64,000 nucleotides of DNA. Origin: Dehalococcoides mccartyi (GTDB lineage Bacteria > Chloroflexota > Dehalococcoidia > Dehalococcoidales > Dehalococcoidaceae). Location: NCBI RefSeq assembly GCF_001889305.1, contig NZ_CP013074.1, positions 186,001 to 250,000 of the forward strand, in the 5' to 3' direction. The notes under the pieces were generated by a model that searched no databases, was not told the origin of the DNA, and was given only the letters and a program-made list of their open reading frames with translations. The position numbers and the translations under genes are program-made. This document shows, one piece after another, positions 33,872 through 43,159 of this stretch. The first letter of the stretch is position 1; every line of letters starts with the position of its first letter.

Positions 33872-36800
33872 CTAACCTGCTGTTTGGCTGGGGGTTTCAG
33901 CCGTGGACAGCGGCTGAATATCTGCAACCGGCAGTTCTATACGGAAAGTAGCCCCGTTTCCCGGGGTGCTTTCTACAGATATTCTGCCGTTGTGTTCCTC
34001 AATAATACCATGGCAGATGGAAAGCCCCAGTCCGGTGCCTTTGCCGACCTCTTTGGTGGTAAAGAACGGGTCAAAAATACGTTTTATATTCTCAGGGCTG
34101 ATACCGGGGCCGTTATCGGAAATACTGATTATTACGTGCTTGTTGTGCTGGCTGGTCTTGATAATTATCTGGGGGTGCTCTTTCAGCCGCAGGAAAAACT
34201 CTGCGTTGATAATAATATTTATAAGAACCTGCTGAATCTGGAAGAAGTCCAGCATCACCCGGGGCAGATCAGGATCAAGCTCAGTGATGCAGCGGATGTT
34301 ATTAATCCGGTGGTCATGTTTGCGTAATTCAAGCACCTTATGGATACTCAGATTGATATCACCGGCTTCGCGGGTAGGTGGCTGTTGGCGGGCAAAGGTC
34401 AGTAGATTACGTACTACTTCGGCTGCCCGCAGGGCTTCACGGTGAATAGTCTGGATATCTTCCTTTATAGATTCTTCCAGTTCGTTCATCAGTAAAAGTT
34501 CGCTGAAACCTACAATACCGGTAAGGGGGTTGTTTATTTCATGAGCCAGACCGGAAGCCAGTTCACCCACGGAAGCCATGCGGTCAGTCATAATAAGCTG
34601 CTGTTCTATCTGCTTGCGTTCGGTAATATCTACGCTGAGTATTATTATGCCCTTAATCTCACCGGCATATCCGCGGAGTACAGCCCCGCTTATCTGGCTG
34701 AAATATTCGGTTCCATCCGGGCGTAAACACCGGAGCTCCAGATTGCGTATTTCATTCAGGCTGTCCGCCTGATTCATATATGACCTGGCCATATCACGGT
34801 CTTTAAGGGAAACAAACTCCAGTGCGTGTCTGCCTATCAGCTGGTCTTTACTGGTGCAGTTGTTCATTTTCAGCATGGTTTGGTTTATTTCGGTGACATA
34901 TCCGCTGGTATCCATGACCGCTATGCCTTCATTAACCCCGTTGAACATGCTGCGGATTTTTTCCTCCGAAGCTATCAGGGCGTAATGTGTTTGTTTCTGC
35001 TCAGTCATATCAGAGATAATGCAAATAGCGTTCAGTACACTGCCGTGTTCATCAAGCAGTGTAGAGCAGTTTACCATGACATCACGGTACTGTCCGTCCT
35101 TGTGCAGCATGCGGCAGTCTTTGTTGTAAATGATATCTCCGCGGTTCAGGCTGGCAATATGGTTGCGGACTTCGTCGCGGAAAGATTCATGAATAATATC
35201 CAGAAAGTTTGTACCCAGCATTTCGGCCGGGGTATACCCCAGAATTTCCTGAATACGCATATTGCAGTCGTTGATAATACCGTTCCGGTCAAATGAAATA
35301 ATTATACTGGCGGCGGTTTCAAATATTGAACGGTAACGGTTTTCACTGCGGGTCAGGGCATCCCGGGCATTTTTCAGGCGGCTTATATCTGTAAAAGTGG
35401 TGTAAACCATATATGAATTTTCCTGATTTATGCGGAAAAGGGGAAGGGCGAACAGGTTTACCCAGCGGATTTCACCGGAAAGGTTGTTTTTTATACCCAT
35501 GAAAACATTGCGTATGGCTTTCCCTGTTTTCAGGGCTGCTATCACCGGGTTTTCACCGGGCGGCATGATTGAGCCGTCCTCATGTACATATGTCCAAATG
35601 GGGTCGGCAATATTTACACCCAGCAGTTCGCTCTCGTGCCTGCCGAAAATGGTATTAGCTGCAGGGTTAGTTTCAATTATGATACCTTTATTATCAACAT
35701 AAATAGCACCCTGAGCCATGGTTTCAAACAGGGTATGGTACTTTTCCTCGGACATGCGCAGGGCTTCTTCGGTATGCTTCAGTTCGGTTACATCTTCACC
35801 TGAATACAGTATGGAACTCATCTGTCCGTTTTTGCTGCGGATAGCGGTAGAATGCCAAAGAATTACTTTTTCCTGGCCGTCTTTAGTCAGGACTACATCC
35901 ATATAGCGTTCGGGCAGTTCGGTTTTACCGGATATAATCTGTTTATACATGGAACGTTTTATCAGGCGGCGGTATCCGGGTATAAAATTTTCAAACCAGT
36001 TTTGCCCCAAGATATCCTGATACTCATACCCCAGTATCTGACAACCCCGCTTGTTAATCTGGGCAACAGTCTCATCTTCATTCAAGACAACTATAATTAC
36101 TCCTGCGATATCCAGATAAAGCTGGGCTTTGTCCCGTTCTTCTTTAAGCCGTATTTCTGTCCGGGCAAGTTCCCTGCGCCGGCGTATTTTTTCTACCCCC
36201 AGTGATATATCTTGGGAGACTTCACGCAGCAGGGAGATTTCTTCCCTTCCGAATACATCCGGTTTATTTGAGCAAACGCATAATATACCCAGCAGTTCCT
36301 CTCCGAAATCTATGGGTGAACAAAGCAGACTGCGGCAATACTGGCAGTGTGTTGCATAGTTTTCAATTGGCTGGCTGTGAATATCTGGCACTACTATCAG
36401 ACTGCGGCTTTTAATGGCCTGTTGTATGGGTTCACCCGGCAGGTGCAGGCAATGATGTGCGGGGCACGTTTCGGCTGAAAGATGGGGTTGCCCGTAGACA
36501 GCGTGGTAACGGGGTTCAACCATCTGCTGGTCAGGGGTTGCATAACCTATCCAGGCTACCTGATACCGTCCAGCATAAACCAGCCTTTCACATATCCTTT
36601 CCATAAGCTCTTCTTCATTATCTATATGGGTAATATGGTGGCTTATATCCCGTATCATGGACAGGATCTGATTAAGATTTTCTTCGTGGCTGATTACTCG
36701 GCGGTGGTTGTTGATTATCAGGCTTACCAGACTGCTGGCGCCCAGGGTTATTAAGACAAGTAAAAAAGTAATTGGCTTAAACAGGTTCAGTGTAACTAGC

Positions 36801-37060
36801 ACCAGCATACCCGGAATAAGTATGCCGCTGGCCCAGAACATGGAAACTTTAAATCCCCAGCGCCAGGTGGCAATGGCAATAATAATTATGGTAGTGGCTG
36901 CTTCTACGCTGGTGGTGAAAAGTTGCCAGTTGGAATTTTGGACGAGGTCCGGAGGGGAAAAAACTGTATATAATCCCAGAACGATTACCAGTACGGATAA
37001 ACCAGCGACGTATGTGAAGTATTTGTCCTTGAAAAGTGGAGGGAACTGTTGTTTTGTCAC
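33872..37060 (-). CDS. Membrane sensor histidine kinase with GAF and multiple PAS domains
   Basis: The 1062-residue protein has four N-terminal membrane helices (about 20-125) and a GAF domain (about 150-300; note CPAHHCLHLPGE and CQYCRSL). About four PAS domains with PAC tails follow (from 325, 445, 570 and 695). The HisKA domain has the phospho-acceptor in LAHEINNPLTG, and the HATPase has DNGPGISPENIKRIFDPFFTT and GKGTGLGLSICHGI. There is no receiver domain. Orphan response regulators at 38980 and 39437 are on the same strand nearby and may be partners. The GAF cysteines and histidines could bind a metal or heme-like ligand, but no such ligand is shown. Confidence 0.88.
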   Translation of the reverse strand: MTKQQFPPLFKDKYFTYVAGLSVLVIVLGLYTVFSPPDLVQNSNWQLFTTSVEAATTIIIIAIATWRWGFKVSMFWASGILIPGMLVLVTLNLFKPITFLLVLITLGASSLVSLIINNHRRVISHEENLNQILSMIRDISHHITHIDNEEELMERICERLVYAGRYQVAWIGYATPDQQMVEPRYHAVYGQPHLSAETCPAHHCLHLPGEPIQQAIKSRSLIVVPDIHSQPIENYATHCQYCRSLLCSPIDFGEELLGILCVCSNKPDVFGREEISLLREVSQDISLGVEKIRRRRELARTEIRLKEERDKAQLYLDIAGVIIVVLNEDETVAQINKRGCQILGYEYQDILGQNWFENFIPGYRRLIKRSMYKQIISGKTELPERYMDVVLTKDGQEKVILWHSTAIRSKNGQMSSILYSGEDVTELKHTEEALRMSEEKYHTLFETMAQGAIYVDNKGIIIETNPAANTIFGRHESELLGVNIADPIWTYVHEDGSIMPPGENPVIAALKTGKAIRNVFMGIKNNLSGEIRWVNLFALPLFRINQENSYMVYTTFTDISRLKNARDALTRSENRYRSIFETAASIIISFDRNGIINDCNMRIQEILGYTPAEMLGTNFLDIIHESFRDEVRNHIASLNRGDIIYNKDCRMLHKDGQYRDVMVNCSTLLDEHGSVLNAICIISDMTEQKQTHYALIASEEKIRSMFNGVNEGIAVMDTSGYVTEINQTMLKMNNCTSKDQLIGRHALEFVSLKDRDMARSYMNQADSLNEIRNLELRCLRPDGTEYFSQISGAVLRGYAGEIKGIIILSVDITERKQIEQQLIMTDRMASVGELASGLAHEINNPLTGIVGFSELLLMNELEESIKEDIQTIHREALRAAEVVRNLLTFARQQPPTREAGDINLSIHKVLELRKHDHRINNIRCITELDPDLPRVMLDFFQIQQVLINIIINAEFFLRLKEHPQIIIKTSQHNKHVIISISDNGPGISPENIKRIFDPFFTTKEVGKGTGLGLSICHGIIEEHNGRISVESTPGNGATFRIELPVADIQPLSTAETPSQTAG

Positions 37061-37139
37061 TGCTCCGTTCTTCCCTTCCCTTTTGCTGGTTTATATTAAA
37101 CCAGAACCAATTTAATTATTCAAAAGAATAGTAAAAGAG

Positions 37140-38531
37140 CTAAATTGTACAGAATTTTTTGGAAACGCGTATGAAATGCCTTGCCAGATTTGGATTTGTG
37201 CCGAAATGCAGGTGCAGGTAACTGGCAAGTACATTAGTACTGTTCCCTATAATAAAGCCTTCGCTTTGACCAACAAATTCGGCTGGCTCCAGCAGGGTGT
37301 AGGCGGGTTTGGTCTGAGGGGAAGGTAATTTTGACCAATGGAAGATATGACCGCGGAGTTCGGTGCCCTTGGCAGAAAGGATATTATCGTTCTGTACTGC
37401 TGCTCTGGTATATGCCAGACGATGGAGTTTCTTTTGCATAACGGATATGCCGGGAAGCAGCCCCAGCATCAAGTATTTTGTGCCGTCAAAGTCCTCTATT
37501 GCTTCGGATAAATACATAAGCCCGCCGCATTCGGCGTAAATGGGCATGCCGCTCTCTGCTGCTTTGGTCAGGGCGGTCTTCATGAGTTGATTGGTACTTA
37601 GTTCAGCGGCCATTATTTCCGGAAAGCCGCCCCCTATATATATGCCGCCGATATTTTCAGGCAGGCAGGTATCATGTAATGGGCTGAAATAACAAAGTTC
37701 CGCCCCCCAGTCTGACAGCATATCCAGATTGGCTTGATAATAGAAGCTGAATGCTTCATCTTTGGCTACAGCTATGCGGGTAACCGGGCAGGCAGGGGTT
37801 TTGGGGAAGATGTGCGGACAGGGTTTTTCAGGCAGGGGCGGGGCATTTTGGGCAATTTCCCAAATGCGGTCAATATCTATAGTACTTTCAATATGGGTAG
37901 CCAGGTTCTGGATAAAGGTTTCCAGTTCACCGCCTTCAGAGGTAGTCTTCAACCCCAGGTGGCGTTCCGGTATAACCAGGTCTTTATTGCGAAGCAGATA
38001 GCCTATTACCGGGGTAGAGGCATATTTTTCAATTGCGTTCCGGCAGATTTCATAGTGGCGCATACTGCCTGCCTGGTTGAGTATCACGCCGGCAATATTT
38101 ATACGGGGGTCCAGATTTTTGTAGCCTAGAACTATGGCAGCGGCACTTTCAGCCATATGCGAGATATTGACAAGCAGTATGACAGGGGACGAAAGCAGTC
38201 TGGCAATCTCGGCGGTAGAGCCTCCGGGGCGTTCCCCGCTGTATCCGTCATAAAGCCCCATTACGCCTTCCACCAAAGCTATCTCTCTGTTTTTCAGGCC
38301 GTGGAAAAACACTTCCGCCATGGCATCTTTGTCCAGCATCCACGAATCAAGATTATGGCAGGGGTTATGCGAAGCCAAAGTAAGGTATCCGGGGTCTATA
38401 TAATCAGGGCCGCACTTGTAGGCGGCTACTTTATGTCCGCGTTTGGTAAGGGCGGCGGTAATGCCGCTGCTTATAGTGGTTTTGCCGCTGCTGGAGGATA
38501 CTCCGGCTATAACGATGCGTGGGAAATTCAT
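37140..38531 (-). CDS. cbiA: Cobyrinic acid a,c-diamide synthase (CbiA/CobB)
   Basis: The 463-residue protein has an N-terminal P-loop (GVSSSSGKTTISSGI) and the DLDxWML-like motif LDSWMLDKD. The glutamine amidotransferase half has the cysteine nucleophile in YAECGGLMYL and a late histidine in SYLHLHFG. It amidates the a and c side chains of cobyrinic acid or a salvaged corrinoid, using ATP and glutamine. Dehalococcoides needs corrinoids for reductive dehalogenases but is known mostly to salvage and remodel them. The gene lies a few kilobases from the cobalamin riboswitch but has no visible riboswitch of its own. Confidence 0.92.
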   Translation of the reverse strand: MNFPRIVIAGVSSSSGKTTISSGITAALTKRGHKVAAYKCGPDYIDPGYLTLASHNPCHNLDSWMLDKDAMAEVFFHGLKNREIALVEGVMGLYDGYSGERPGGSTAEIARLLSSPVILLVNISHMAESAAAIVLGYKNLDPRINIAGVILNQAGSMRHYEICRNAIEKYASTPVIGYLLRNKDLVIPERHLGLKTTSEGGELETFIQNLATHIESTIDIDRIWEIAQNAPPLPEKPCPHIFPKTPACPVTRIAVAKDEAFSFYYQANLDMLSDWGAELCYFSPLHDTCLPENIGGIYIGGGFPEIMAAELSTNQLMKTALTKAAESGMPIYAECGGLMYLSEAIEDFDGTKYLMLGLLPGISVMQKKLHRLAYTRAAVQNDNILSAKGTELRGHIFHWSKLPSPQTKPAYTLLEPAEFVGQSEGFIIGNSTNVLASYLHLHFGTNPNLARHFIRVSKKFCTI

Positions 38532-38570
38532 ATTGCAGAGTATATCACTCGGAGTTTATTTGCGTAAAGC

Positions 38571-38987
38571 TCACTTTTCTTTGAGGATTTTTATATTTAC
38601 AGTGCGTTTGCGCGGACCGTCAAACTCCGCGAGGTAAATACCCTGCCAAGTCCCCAGCAGCGGCCTTCCTGCTTCTATAATAAGGTTCAGGCTGTTTCCT
38701 GTCAGGCTGGTTTTTACATGGGCGGCCGAGTTGCCTTCCGCATGAAGAAAATGGGTGACAGAAGGGACTATCCGTTCAAGCTGGGCTTTGATATCGGTAA
38801 TAACGTCAGGATCGGCATTTTCATTTATGGTTAATCCGGCAGTGGTGTGGGGGACAAATATATGGCACAGGCCGGAGGTAACGCCGCTTTGGCTTATAAC
38901 CAGACTAATCTGACTTGTAATATCTATAAATTCGGTTTGGCTGCGGCTTAGTATTTCAAGACAGTACAGGGGTGTGGCATCAGTCAT
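38571..38987 (-). CDS. YjbQ/UPF0047 family protein
   Basis: The 138-residue protein has the family signature VPHTTAGLTINENADPDV and LHAEGNSAAHVKTSLTG, with histidines placed as in YjbQ, a small beta-barrel protein with weak thiamine phosphate synthase activity. The physiological role is unsettled. ATG 38987 is preferred, overlapping the upstream response regulator stop by eight bases; an in-frame GTG at 39002 is possible. Confidence 0.85.
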   Translation of the reverse strand: MTDATPLYCLEILSRSQTEFIDITSQISLVISQSGVTSGLCHIFVPHTTAGLTINENADPDVITDIKAQLERIVPSVTHFLHAEGNSAAHVKTSLTGNSLNLIIEAGRPLLGTWQGIYLAEFDGPRKRTVNIKILKEK

Positions 38988-39354
38988 GTTTGATAAATTC
39001 ACTCACCTTGTTTCGCAGCTCCTGCGGATTAAATGGTTTGGTAATATAGCCGTCAGCACCCAGTTGCTGGCTGAGTTTCTTGTTCAGTTCATAACCCACT
39101 CCAGTCAGCATAATAATGGGAGTGGAGCTGGTTTGTTTATCCCCTTTGAGCATGCAGCAGGCTGCCAGCCCGTCCAGCTTGGGCATCATGATATCCATGA
39201 GTATCAGGTCAAAGTTCTGCTCGCGTGATTCTTTTACGGCTTCCTCGCCGTTTTTAGCCTGAACTATCTGATAGTTTTTGTCCAGTATACTGCAAACCAG
39301 CTGCCGGATATGCTCTTCGTCATCAGCCACCAGTATCTTTATTTTGGACATCAC
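38980..39354 (-). CDS. Single-domain response regulator
   Basis: The 124-residue receiver domain has the acidic pair in VADDEEH, the phospho-acceptor aspartate in LILMDIMMPKLDG, the threonine in IIMLTGVG and lysine in YITKPFNP. No output domain is attached, so it acts through protein contact like CheY or Spo0F. It overlaps yjbQ downstream. The large histidine kinase at 33872 is a candidate partner. Confidence 0.9.
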   Translation of the reverse strand: MMSKIKILVADDEEHIRQLVCSILDKNYQIVQAKNGEEAVKESREQNFDLILMDIMMPKLDGLAACCMLKGDKQTSSTPIIMLTGVGYELNKKLSQQLGADGYITKPFNPQELRNKVSEFIKHD

Positions 39355-39436
39355 TGCCTCCCTAGGATACTTCAGATAATAATGAATAATAGTATATCAT
39401 TAGGGGTAAAAAAATAGATAGAGTTCTTAAAAAACC

Positions 39437-39829
39437 TTAGTTACAGTTCTCAAGTTTTCCCAGCGTTTCGGTGATTATCTTCTTGAGATCGCTCGGGGTG
39501 AAGGGTTTGGGTAAAAAAGGCTGACCGGCGGCATCCAGAAAACCCTGGGTGGTTTCGTCCATCAGGTCACCGGTAGTGAATATAATCCGTTTGGCAATAT
39601 CAGGATAGTGGTTCAGTGCGTATGCGTACAGGTTTTTACCGTTCATGATAGGGGTGCGTATATCTACCAGGCAAAGATCAAAAGTTTCCTGCTGAATAAG
39701 TGCCTGACCTATCTGGCCGTTTATGGCAATAGTTACTTCAAGCCCCATGCCTTCCAGAGTGCGCAGGCACACCTGACATATGGAGGGTTCGTCTTCAACT
39801 GCCAGTACCCGGTATTTTTTGTCTGTCAT
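39437..39829 (-). CDS. Single-domain response regulator
   Basis: The 130-residue receiver has AVEDEPSI, the phospho-acceptor in LCLVDIRTPIMNG, the conserved threonine in IIFTTGD, and lysine in FLPKPFTP. It has no output domain. It lies 82 bases before the next regulator and has a near-consensus promoter with a palindromic -35 region, so both regulators may be transcribed together. Confidence 0.9.
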   Translation of the reverse strand: MTDKKYRVLAVEDEPSICQVCLRTLEGMGLEVTIAINGQIGQALIQQETFDLCLVDIRTPIMNGKNLYAYALNHYPDIAKRIIFTTGDLMDETTQGFLDAAGQPFLPKPFTPSDLKKIITETLGKLENCN

Positions 39830-39893
39830 AGAGTCCTGTTTTCGGTAGGAGAATTTGGGTTATTAGAATGGGTAATGAATTTATACTAATGGT

Positions 39894-39921
39894 ATTGTAT
39901 CACAGAGTTGACAGCTGTCAA
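39894..39921 (-). promoter_or_regulatory. Promoter with palindromic -35 for the response regulators
   Basis: Minus-strand TTGACA (39921-39916) and TACAAT (39899-39894) are 16 bases apart. The -35 lies in the perfect palindrome TTGACAGCTGTCAA (39908-39921), which could be an operator. Confidence 0.6.
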
Positions 39922-39971
39922 TAGAGGGGTACAGTAAAGTGTTAAAAAAGCAAAAAAGAAGTCAAAAATAC

Positions 39972-40544
39972 TTAGAATCTAAATTTACCCTGCTTGATAA
40001 GGTAACCGCAGGCAGCTCCTACGAGTAACCCTCCCAAATGTCCCTGCCAGGCGACTGACGGCAGGAAGGACAGGATAATAAAACTGCCTATGACTGCAAT
40101 CCACAAGGGGATGGGTACAGGCAGAGGGAAGACCATAACCTTGGAGTTCGGGCGGAGTACTGCCAGGGTTCCGCCAAGTGCAAAAACCGCCCCCGAAGCA
40201 CCTATGACATATCCGAAAGAGCCTGCATTGAGGAGTATAAACAGCAAACTGCCCGCCAGGCCGCCCCCGAAGAATATTATCAGCCAACTGCGCTGGCTTA
40301 TCATCTGGAGCAGGGCGTTGCCGAAGAAATACAGAGTAATCATATTGGCAAAGAGATGCCAAAGGTCTGCATGAACAAACAAACTGGTTATAATGGTCCA
40401 CGGGTGGCTGATAGCTGTTGCCGGCTGAAGTGCCAGATAAGGCCCAATCTGGGGGGCAAAATTAACCCCGAAAAACACAATAACACAGGTGATTATTACA
40501 AGGAGTATTATATCCGGCTGGTTACGGTAGCTGGTATATCTCAT
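39972..40544 (-). CDS. Rhomboid family intramembrane serine protease
   Basis: The 190-residue protein has six membrane helices. The motifs HLFANM (helix 2), GASGAVFALGG with the catalytic serine, and the catalytic histidine in WQGHLGGLLVG are present. It cleaves membrane-spanning substrates within the bilayer. Substrates are unknown. It is a single gene. Confidence 0.9.
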   Translation of the reverse strand: MRYTSYRNQPDIILLVIITCVIVFFGVNFAPQIGPYLALQPATAISHPWTIITSLFVHADLWHLFANMITLYFFGNALLQMISQRSWLIIFFGGGLAGSLLFILLNAGSFGYVIGASGAVFALGGTLAVLRPNSKVMVFPLPVPIPLWIAVIGSFIILSFLPSVAWQGHLGGLLVGAACGYLIKQGKFRF

Positions 40545-40589
40545 ACAGCGTAATTCTGACAGTTTTATCCAAGGTGTGTCAAATTTTTA

Positions 40590-40619
40590 TTGACAGCCGG
40601 ATTTGAGCGGCACTAAAGT
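40590..40619 (+). promoter_or_regulatory. Promoter for the ornithine cyclodeaminase-family gene
   Basis: TTGACA (40590-40595) and TAAAGT (40614-40619) are 18 bases apart, with a predicted start near 40626 and a short leader containing AAAGAGGTG before the ATG. Confidence 0.5.
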
Positions 40620-40650
40620 CTTATAAGAAAGGTATTAAAGAGGTGAAATC

Positions 40651-41610
40651 ATGCCCACTCTTATTCTTTCGCGCAAAGATATTTCCGGATTGATTTCCAT
40701 GCCGCCGGTTATACAGGCTGTGGAGCAAGCATTCAGGGATTGGGCAACGGGATTAGGTGATATGCCCTCTAAGGTTTATTTGACGCTACCTAAAGGGGAC
40801 TTCAGGGCTATGCCGGCCTCTCTGCCGGGTGCCGCCGGAATAAAGTGGGTAAATGTTCATCCGGGGAACAAGGCTTTGCAGATGCCTACTGTAATGGGAC
40901 TTGTGATTTACTCTGACCCGGATACCGGTTATCCCTTGGCGGTTATGGACGGCACGGATATTACCGCTTACCGTACCGGGGCGGCTGCCGCCATAGCCTC
41001 AAAGTATCTAGCCAGAGCTGATTCTGCCACGCTGGGGATTGTGGGTGCGGGCAGACAGGCTGTTACCCAAATAATGGCTCACCAGGTGCTTTTTAATCTG
41101 AAAGAAATACGGGTATATGACATATTTCCCGATTCGGTTCTAAGGTTGAATAAGTATTTTCCTGAGCTAAATATAAGGCAGGCCAGCCTTGCTGAGGCTG
41201 CTGCTTCGGATATTATTTGTACTCTTACTACCTCAAACAAGCCAGTGTTACTCTTAAAAGACCTTAAACCCGGCTGTCATATCAATGCGGTCGGGGCGGA
41301 TGCTCCCGGCAAACAGGAACTTGATTCCCGTATTCTCCGTCAGGCGGTAGTGGTGGTAGATGATATGGAGCAGGCAATTCATGCCGGCGAGCTGAATGTG
41401 CCGGTTCGGACAGGGGTTTTCAGTAAGGAAATGGTGAAAGCCAACCTGGGACAGATAATACAGGGTAAAAAAAGCGGACGCGGCTCAGCCAGTGATATAA
41501 CGGTGTTTGATTCTACCGGGGTGGCTATTGAAGATATTGCGGTAGCCAAAATGCTGTATCAGATGGCAAGCGAACTCGGAACCTTCCGTAGCCTTGGGCT
41601 GGTGGATTAG
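40651..41610 (+). CDS. Ornithine cyclodeaminase/mu-crystallin family protein
   Basis: The 319-residue protein has KVYLTLPKGDFRAMPASLPG, KWVNVHPGN, DGTDITAYRTGAAAAIASKYLAR and a Rossmann motif LGIVGAGRQAVTQ. These are typical of the family that includes ornithine cyclodeaminase, archaeal alanine dehydrogenase and ketimine reductases. The exact substrate cannot be assigned. AAAGAGGTGAAATC precedes the ATG. It stands alone. Confidence 0.87.
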   Translation: MPTLILSRKDISGLISMPPVIQAVEQAFRDWATGLGDMPSKVYLTLPKGDFRAMPASLPGAAGIKWVNVHPGNKALQMPTVMGLVIYSDPDTGYPLAVMDGTDITAYRTGAAAAIASKYLARADSATLGIVGAGRQAVTQIMAHQVLFNLKEIRVYDIFPDSVLRLNKYFPELNIRQASLAEAAASDIICTLTTSNKPVLLLKDLKPGCHINAVGADAPGKQELDSRILRQAVVVVDDMEQAIHAGELNVPVRTGVFSKEMVKANLGQIIQGKKSGRGSASDITVFDSTGVAIEDIAVAKMLYQMASELGTFRSLGLVD

Positions 41611-41613
41611 GTT

Positions 41614-41826
41614 TCAGGATTTCGGTTTTTTAGAGGGCATTTCTTTGGGGGCTTTGAGGTTTACTTCTTCGGCTGAGAAGGGGGAGTAGCCCTGAATGAC
41701 TTCATCTTCAGTGGTTATCTCCAGTTTACCCCCGCATTGGGCGCAACTTTGATGACGGGCATTTAAAAGTGCCCATCCGTGATAATGCCCTCCGCACTTG
41801 GTACATCTTGCCTCTGGTATCTGCAT
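41614..41826 (-). CDS. Small zinc-ribbon protein
   Basis: The 70-residue protein has two CxxCGG knuckles (CTKCGG and CAQCGG) about 20 residues apart, forming a probable zinc ribbon. An acidic middle and a proline- and lysine-rich tail follow. No specific family is recognised. It starts at ATG 41826 and converges on the preceding gene with three bases between stops. Confidence 0.7.
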   Translation of the reverse strand: MQIPEARCTKCGGHYHGWALLNARHQSCAQCGGKLEITTEDEVIQGYSPFSAEEVNLKAPKEMPSKKPKS

Positions 41827-41911
41827 GCTATTATATTACCATTAAGGTAGATATAACCTGTCAACTACTTTTTAGTTACTATTTTAGGGGGAAAACAATT
41901 TTTAGCAGTTT

Positions 41912-42331
41912 CTACTGCCATGCCCCGTTTACGAAAGTAAGACCTTCCCAGTCACTGCCTTCGGGCATCTCGGCACTCACTATCAGTCCCTTTTCGTTCA
42001 AAGTATATATACCGATTACTTCGCCCATAATAAAACTGTAAACCGGTAAATCAGTAGAGGGTGAGCCGTAGGTTACGTTTGAGGTATGGCCAGGACCTAC
42101 CGTTCCGCCATCATTCAGTGTATTCGTTTCCACATCTACCATAGCGGACAGGACAGCCAGACGGACATTCGCCAGTTCGGTATTGGCTGACTCTACCTTG
42201 CCTTCGTGCATAAATTTGATTACATTTGGGATTATTACTCCTGCCAGTGCTCCCAGTATGGCCACAACTACCAGTATTTCAATCAGTGTAAAACCGTTTT
42301 CGCGCTTGAAAATGGTTGCCGGTATTTTCAT
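41912..42331 (-). CDS. Type IV pilin-like prepilin
   Basis: The 139-residue protein has a class III signal: KRENG, then FTLIEILVVVAILGALAGVI with glutamate at +5 after the cleavage site, continuing as the hydrophobic pilin stalk. A globular domain without cysteines follows. It would be processed by a prepilin peptidase and built into a pilus or pseudopilus. No assembly genes lie nearby. ATG 42331 has GGGGGAAATTT upstream; the longer frame to 42583 is not supported. Confidence 0.88.
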   Translation of the reverse strand: MKIPATIFKRENGFTLIEILVVVAILGALAGVIIPNVIKFMHEGKVESANTELANVRLAVLSAMVDVETNTLNDGGTVGPGHTSNVTYGSPSTDLPVYSFIMGEVIGIYTLNEKGLIVSAEMPEGSDWEGLTFVNGAWQ

Positions 42332-42430
42332 AAATTTCCCCCTGCGGCTGCACTTGTGCACATTTATATATCCAATAGTACTAAAATATGGTAAAAGGTT
42401 GCAATACCCCCGGGTATTTACCCTCCTGTC

Positions 42431-42459
42431 TTGCCGAAAATACCCTCCGGCTTTATACT
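42431..42459 (+). promoter_or_regulatory. Promoter placing the transcription start at the phoP-like ATG
   Basis: TTGCCG (42431-42436) and TATACT (42454-42459) are 17 bases apart. Seven bases after the -10 box is the A of ATG 42466, so the transcript is predicted to be leaderless; no ribosome site lies between. Confidence 0.6.
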
Positions 42460-42465
42460 TTAGCC

Positions 42466-43158
42466 ATGCCTGAGCATAAAATACTGGTAGTTGAAGATGA
42501 CGCCACTCTGAGGGAGCTTTTGTGTTATAACCTTGCCAAGGAGGGGTATACGTTGGAATGTGCCGAAGACGGGCTGAAGGCACTGGGTATTTACCGCCTG
42601 CTTAAGCCGTCATTGGTTATACTGGATGTGATGCTGCCGGGTATAGACGGCTTTGAACTTTGCCGTCTTATCCGTACAGAGAGCAGTGTTCCCATACTTA
42701 TGCTGACCGCTCGTTCAAGCGAGTCTGATAAGGTAAACGGGCTGGAAGCCGGGGCGGATGATTATCTGTCCAAACCCTTTGGCATGAGGGAATTGCTGGC
42801 CAGAATGAAGGCTCTCCTTCGCCGCAGCCAGACGCAAAACTCCCAAACAGAGACAACAGGCGGGCTGAAAATAGGTGATTTGGAGATATTTATTGAACGC
42901 CATCTGGTCATGCGGAACGGGGTGGCTCTGGATTTTTCACCTAAAGAATTTGATCTGTTTAGTTTTATGGTGCAGAACCGCTGCCGGGTTTTCAGCCGTG
43001 AACAGCTGCTGGAAAAGGTCTGGGGTTACGATTATCCCGGAGGGACCCGCACTGTAGATGTGCATATAAGCTGGCTTCGCCAGAAGATAGAGGCCGACCC
43101 CTCCAGTCCCCGTCATCTTATAACGGTGCGGGGAACTGGTTACAAGTTTGAGGAGTGA
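42466..43158 (+). CDS. phoP: OmpR/PhoB-family response regulator, PhoP-like
   Basis: The 230-residue protein has a receiver domain (VVEDDATL, phospho-acceptor in LVILDVMLPGIDGFE, LTARSSESD, SKPFGMREL) and a C-terminal winged helix (DFSPKEFDLF, YPGGTRTVDVHISWLRQKIE, ITVRGTGYKF). The following kinase gene, the Pho-box repeats and the pst operon downstream support PhoP/PhoB identity. The start is ATG 42466; the upstream extension has no similarity and holds the promoter. Confidence 0.88.
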   Translation: MPEHKILVVEDDATLRELLCYNLAKEGYTLECAEDGLKALGIYRLLKPSLVILDVMLPGIDGFELCRLIRTESSVPILMLTARSSESDKVNGLEAGADDYLSKPFGMRELLARMKALLRRSQTQNSQTETTGGLKIGDLEIFIERHLVMRNGVALDFSPKEFDLFSFMVQNRCRVFSREQLLEKVWGYDYPGGTRTVDVHISWLRQKIEADPSSPRHLITVRGTGYKFEE

Positions 43159-43159
43159 T

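Noticed and set aside
41912-42583. Longer pilin frame of 223 residues
   Set aside because: The prepilin signal must be near the N-terminus; ATG 42331 with its ribosome site gives this, and the extension overlaps the opposite promoter.
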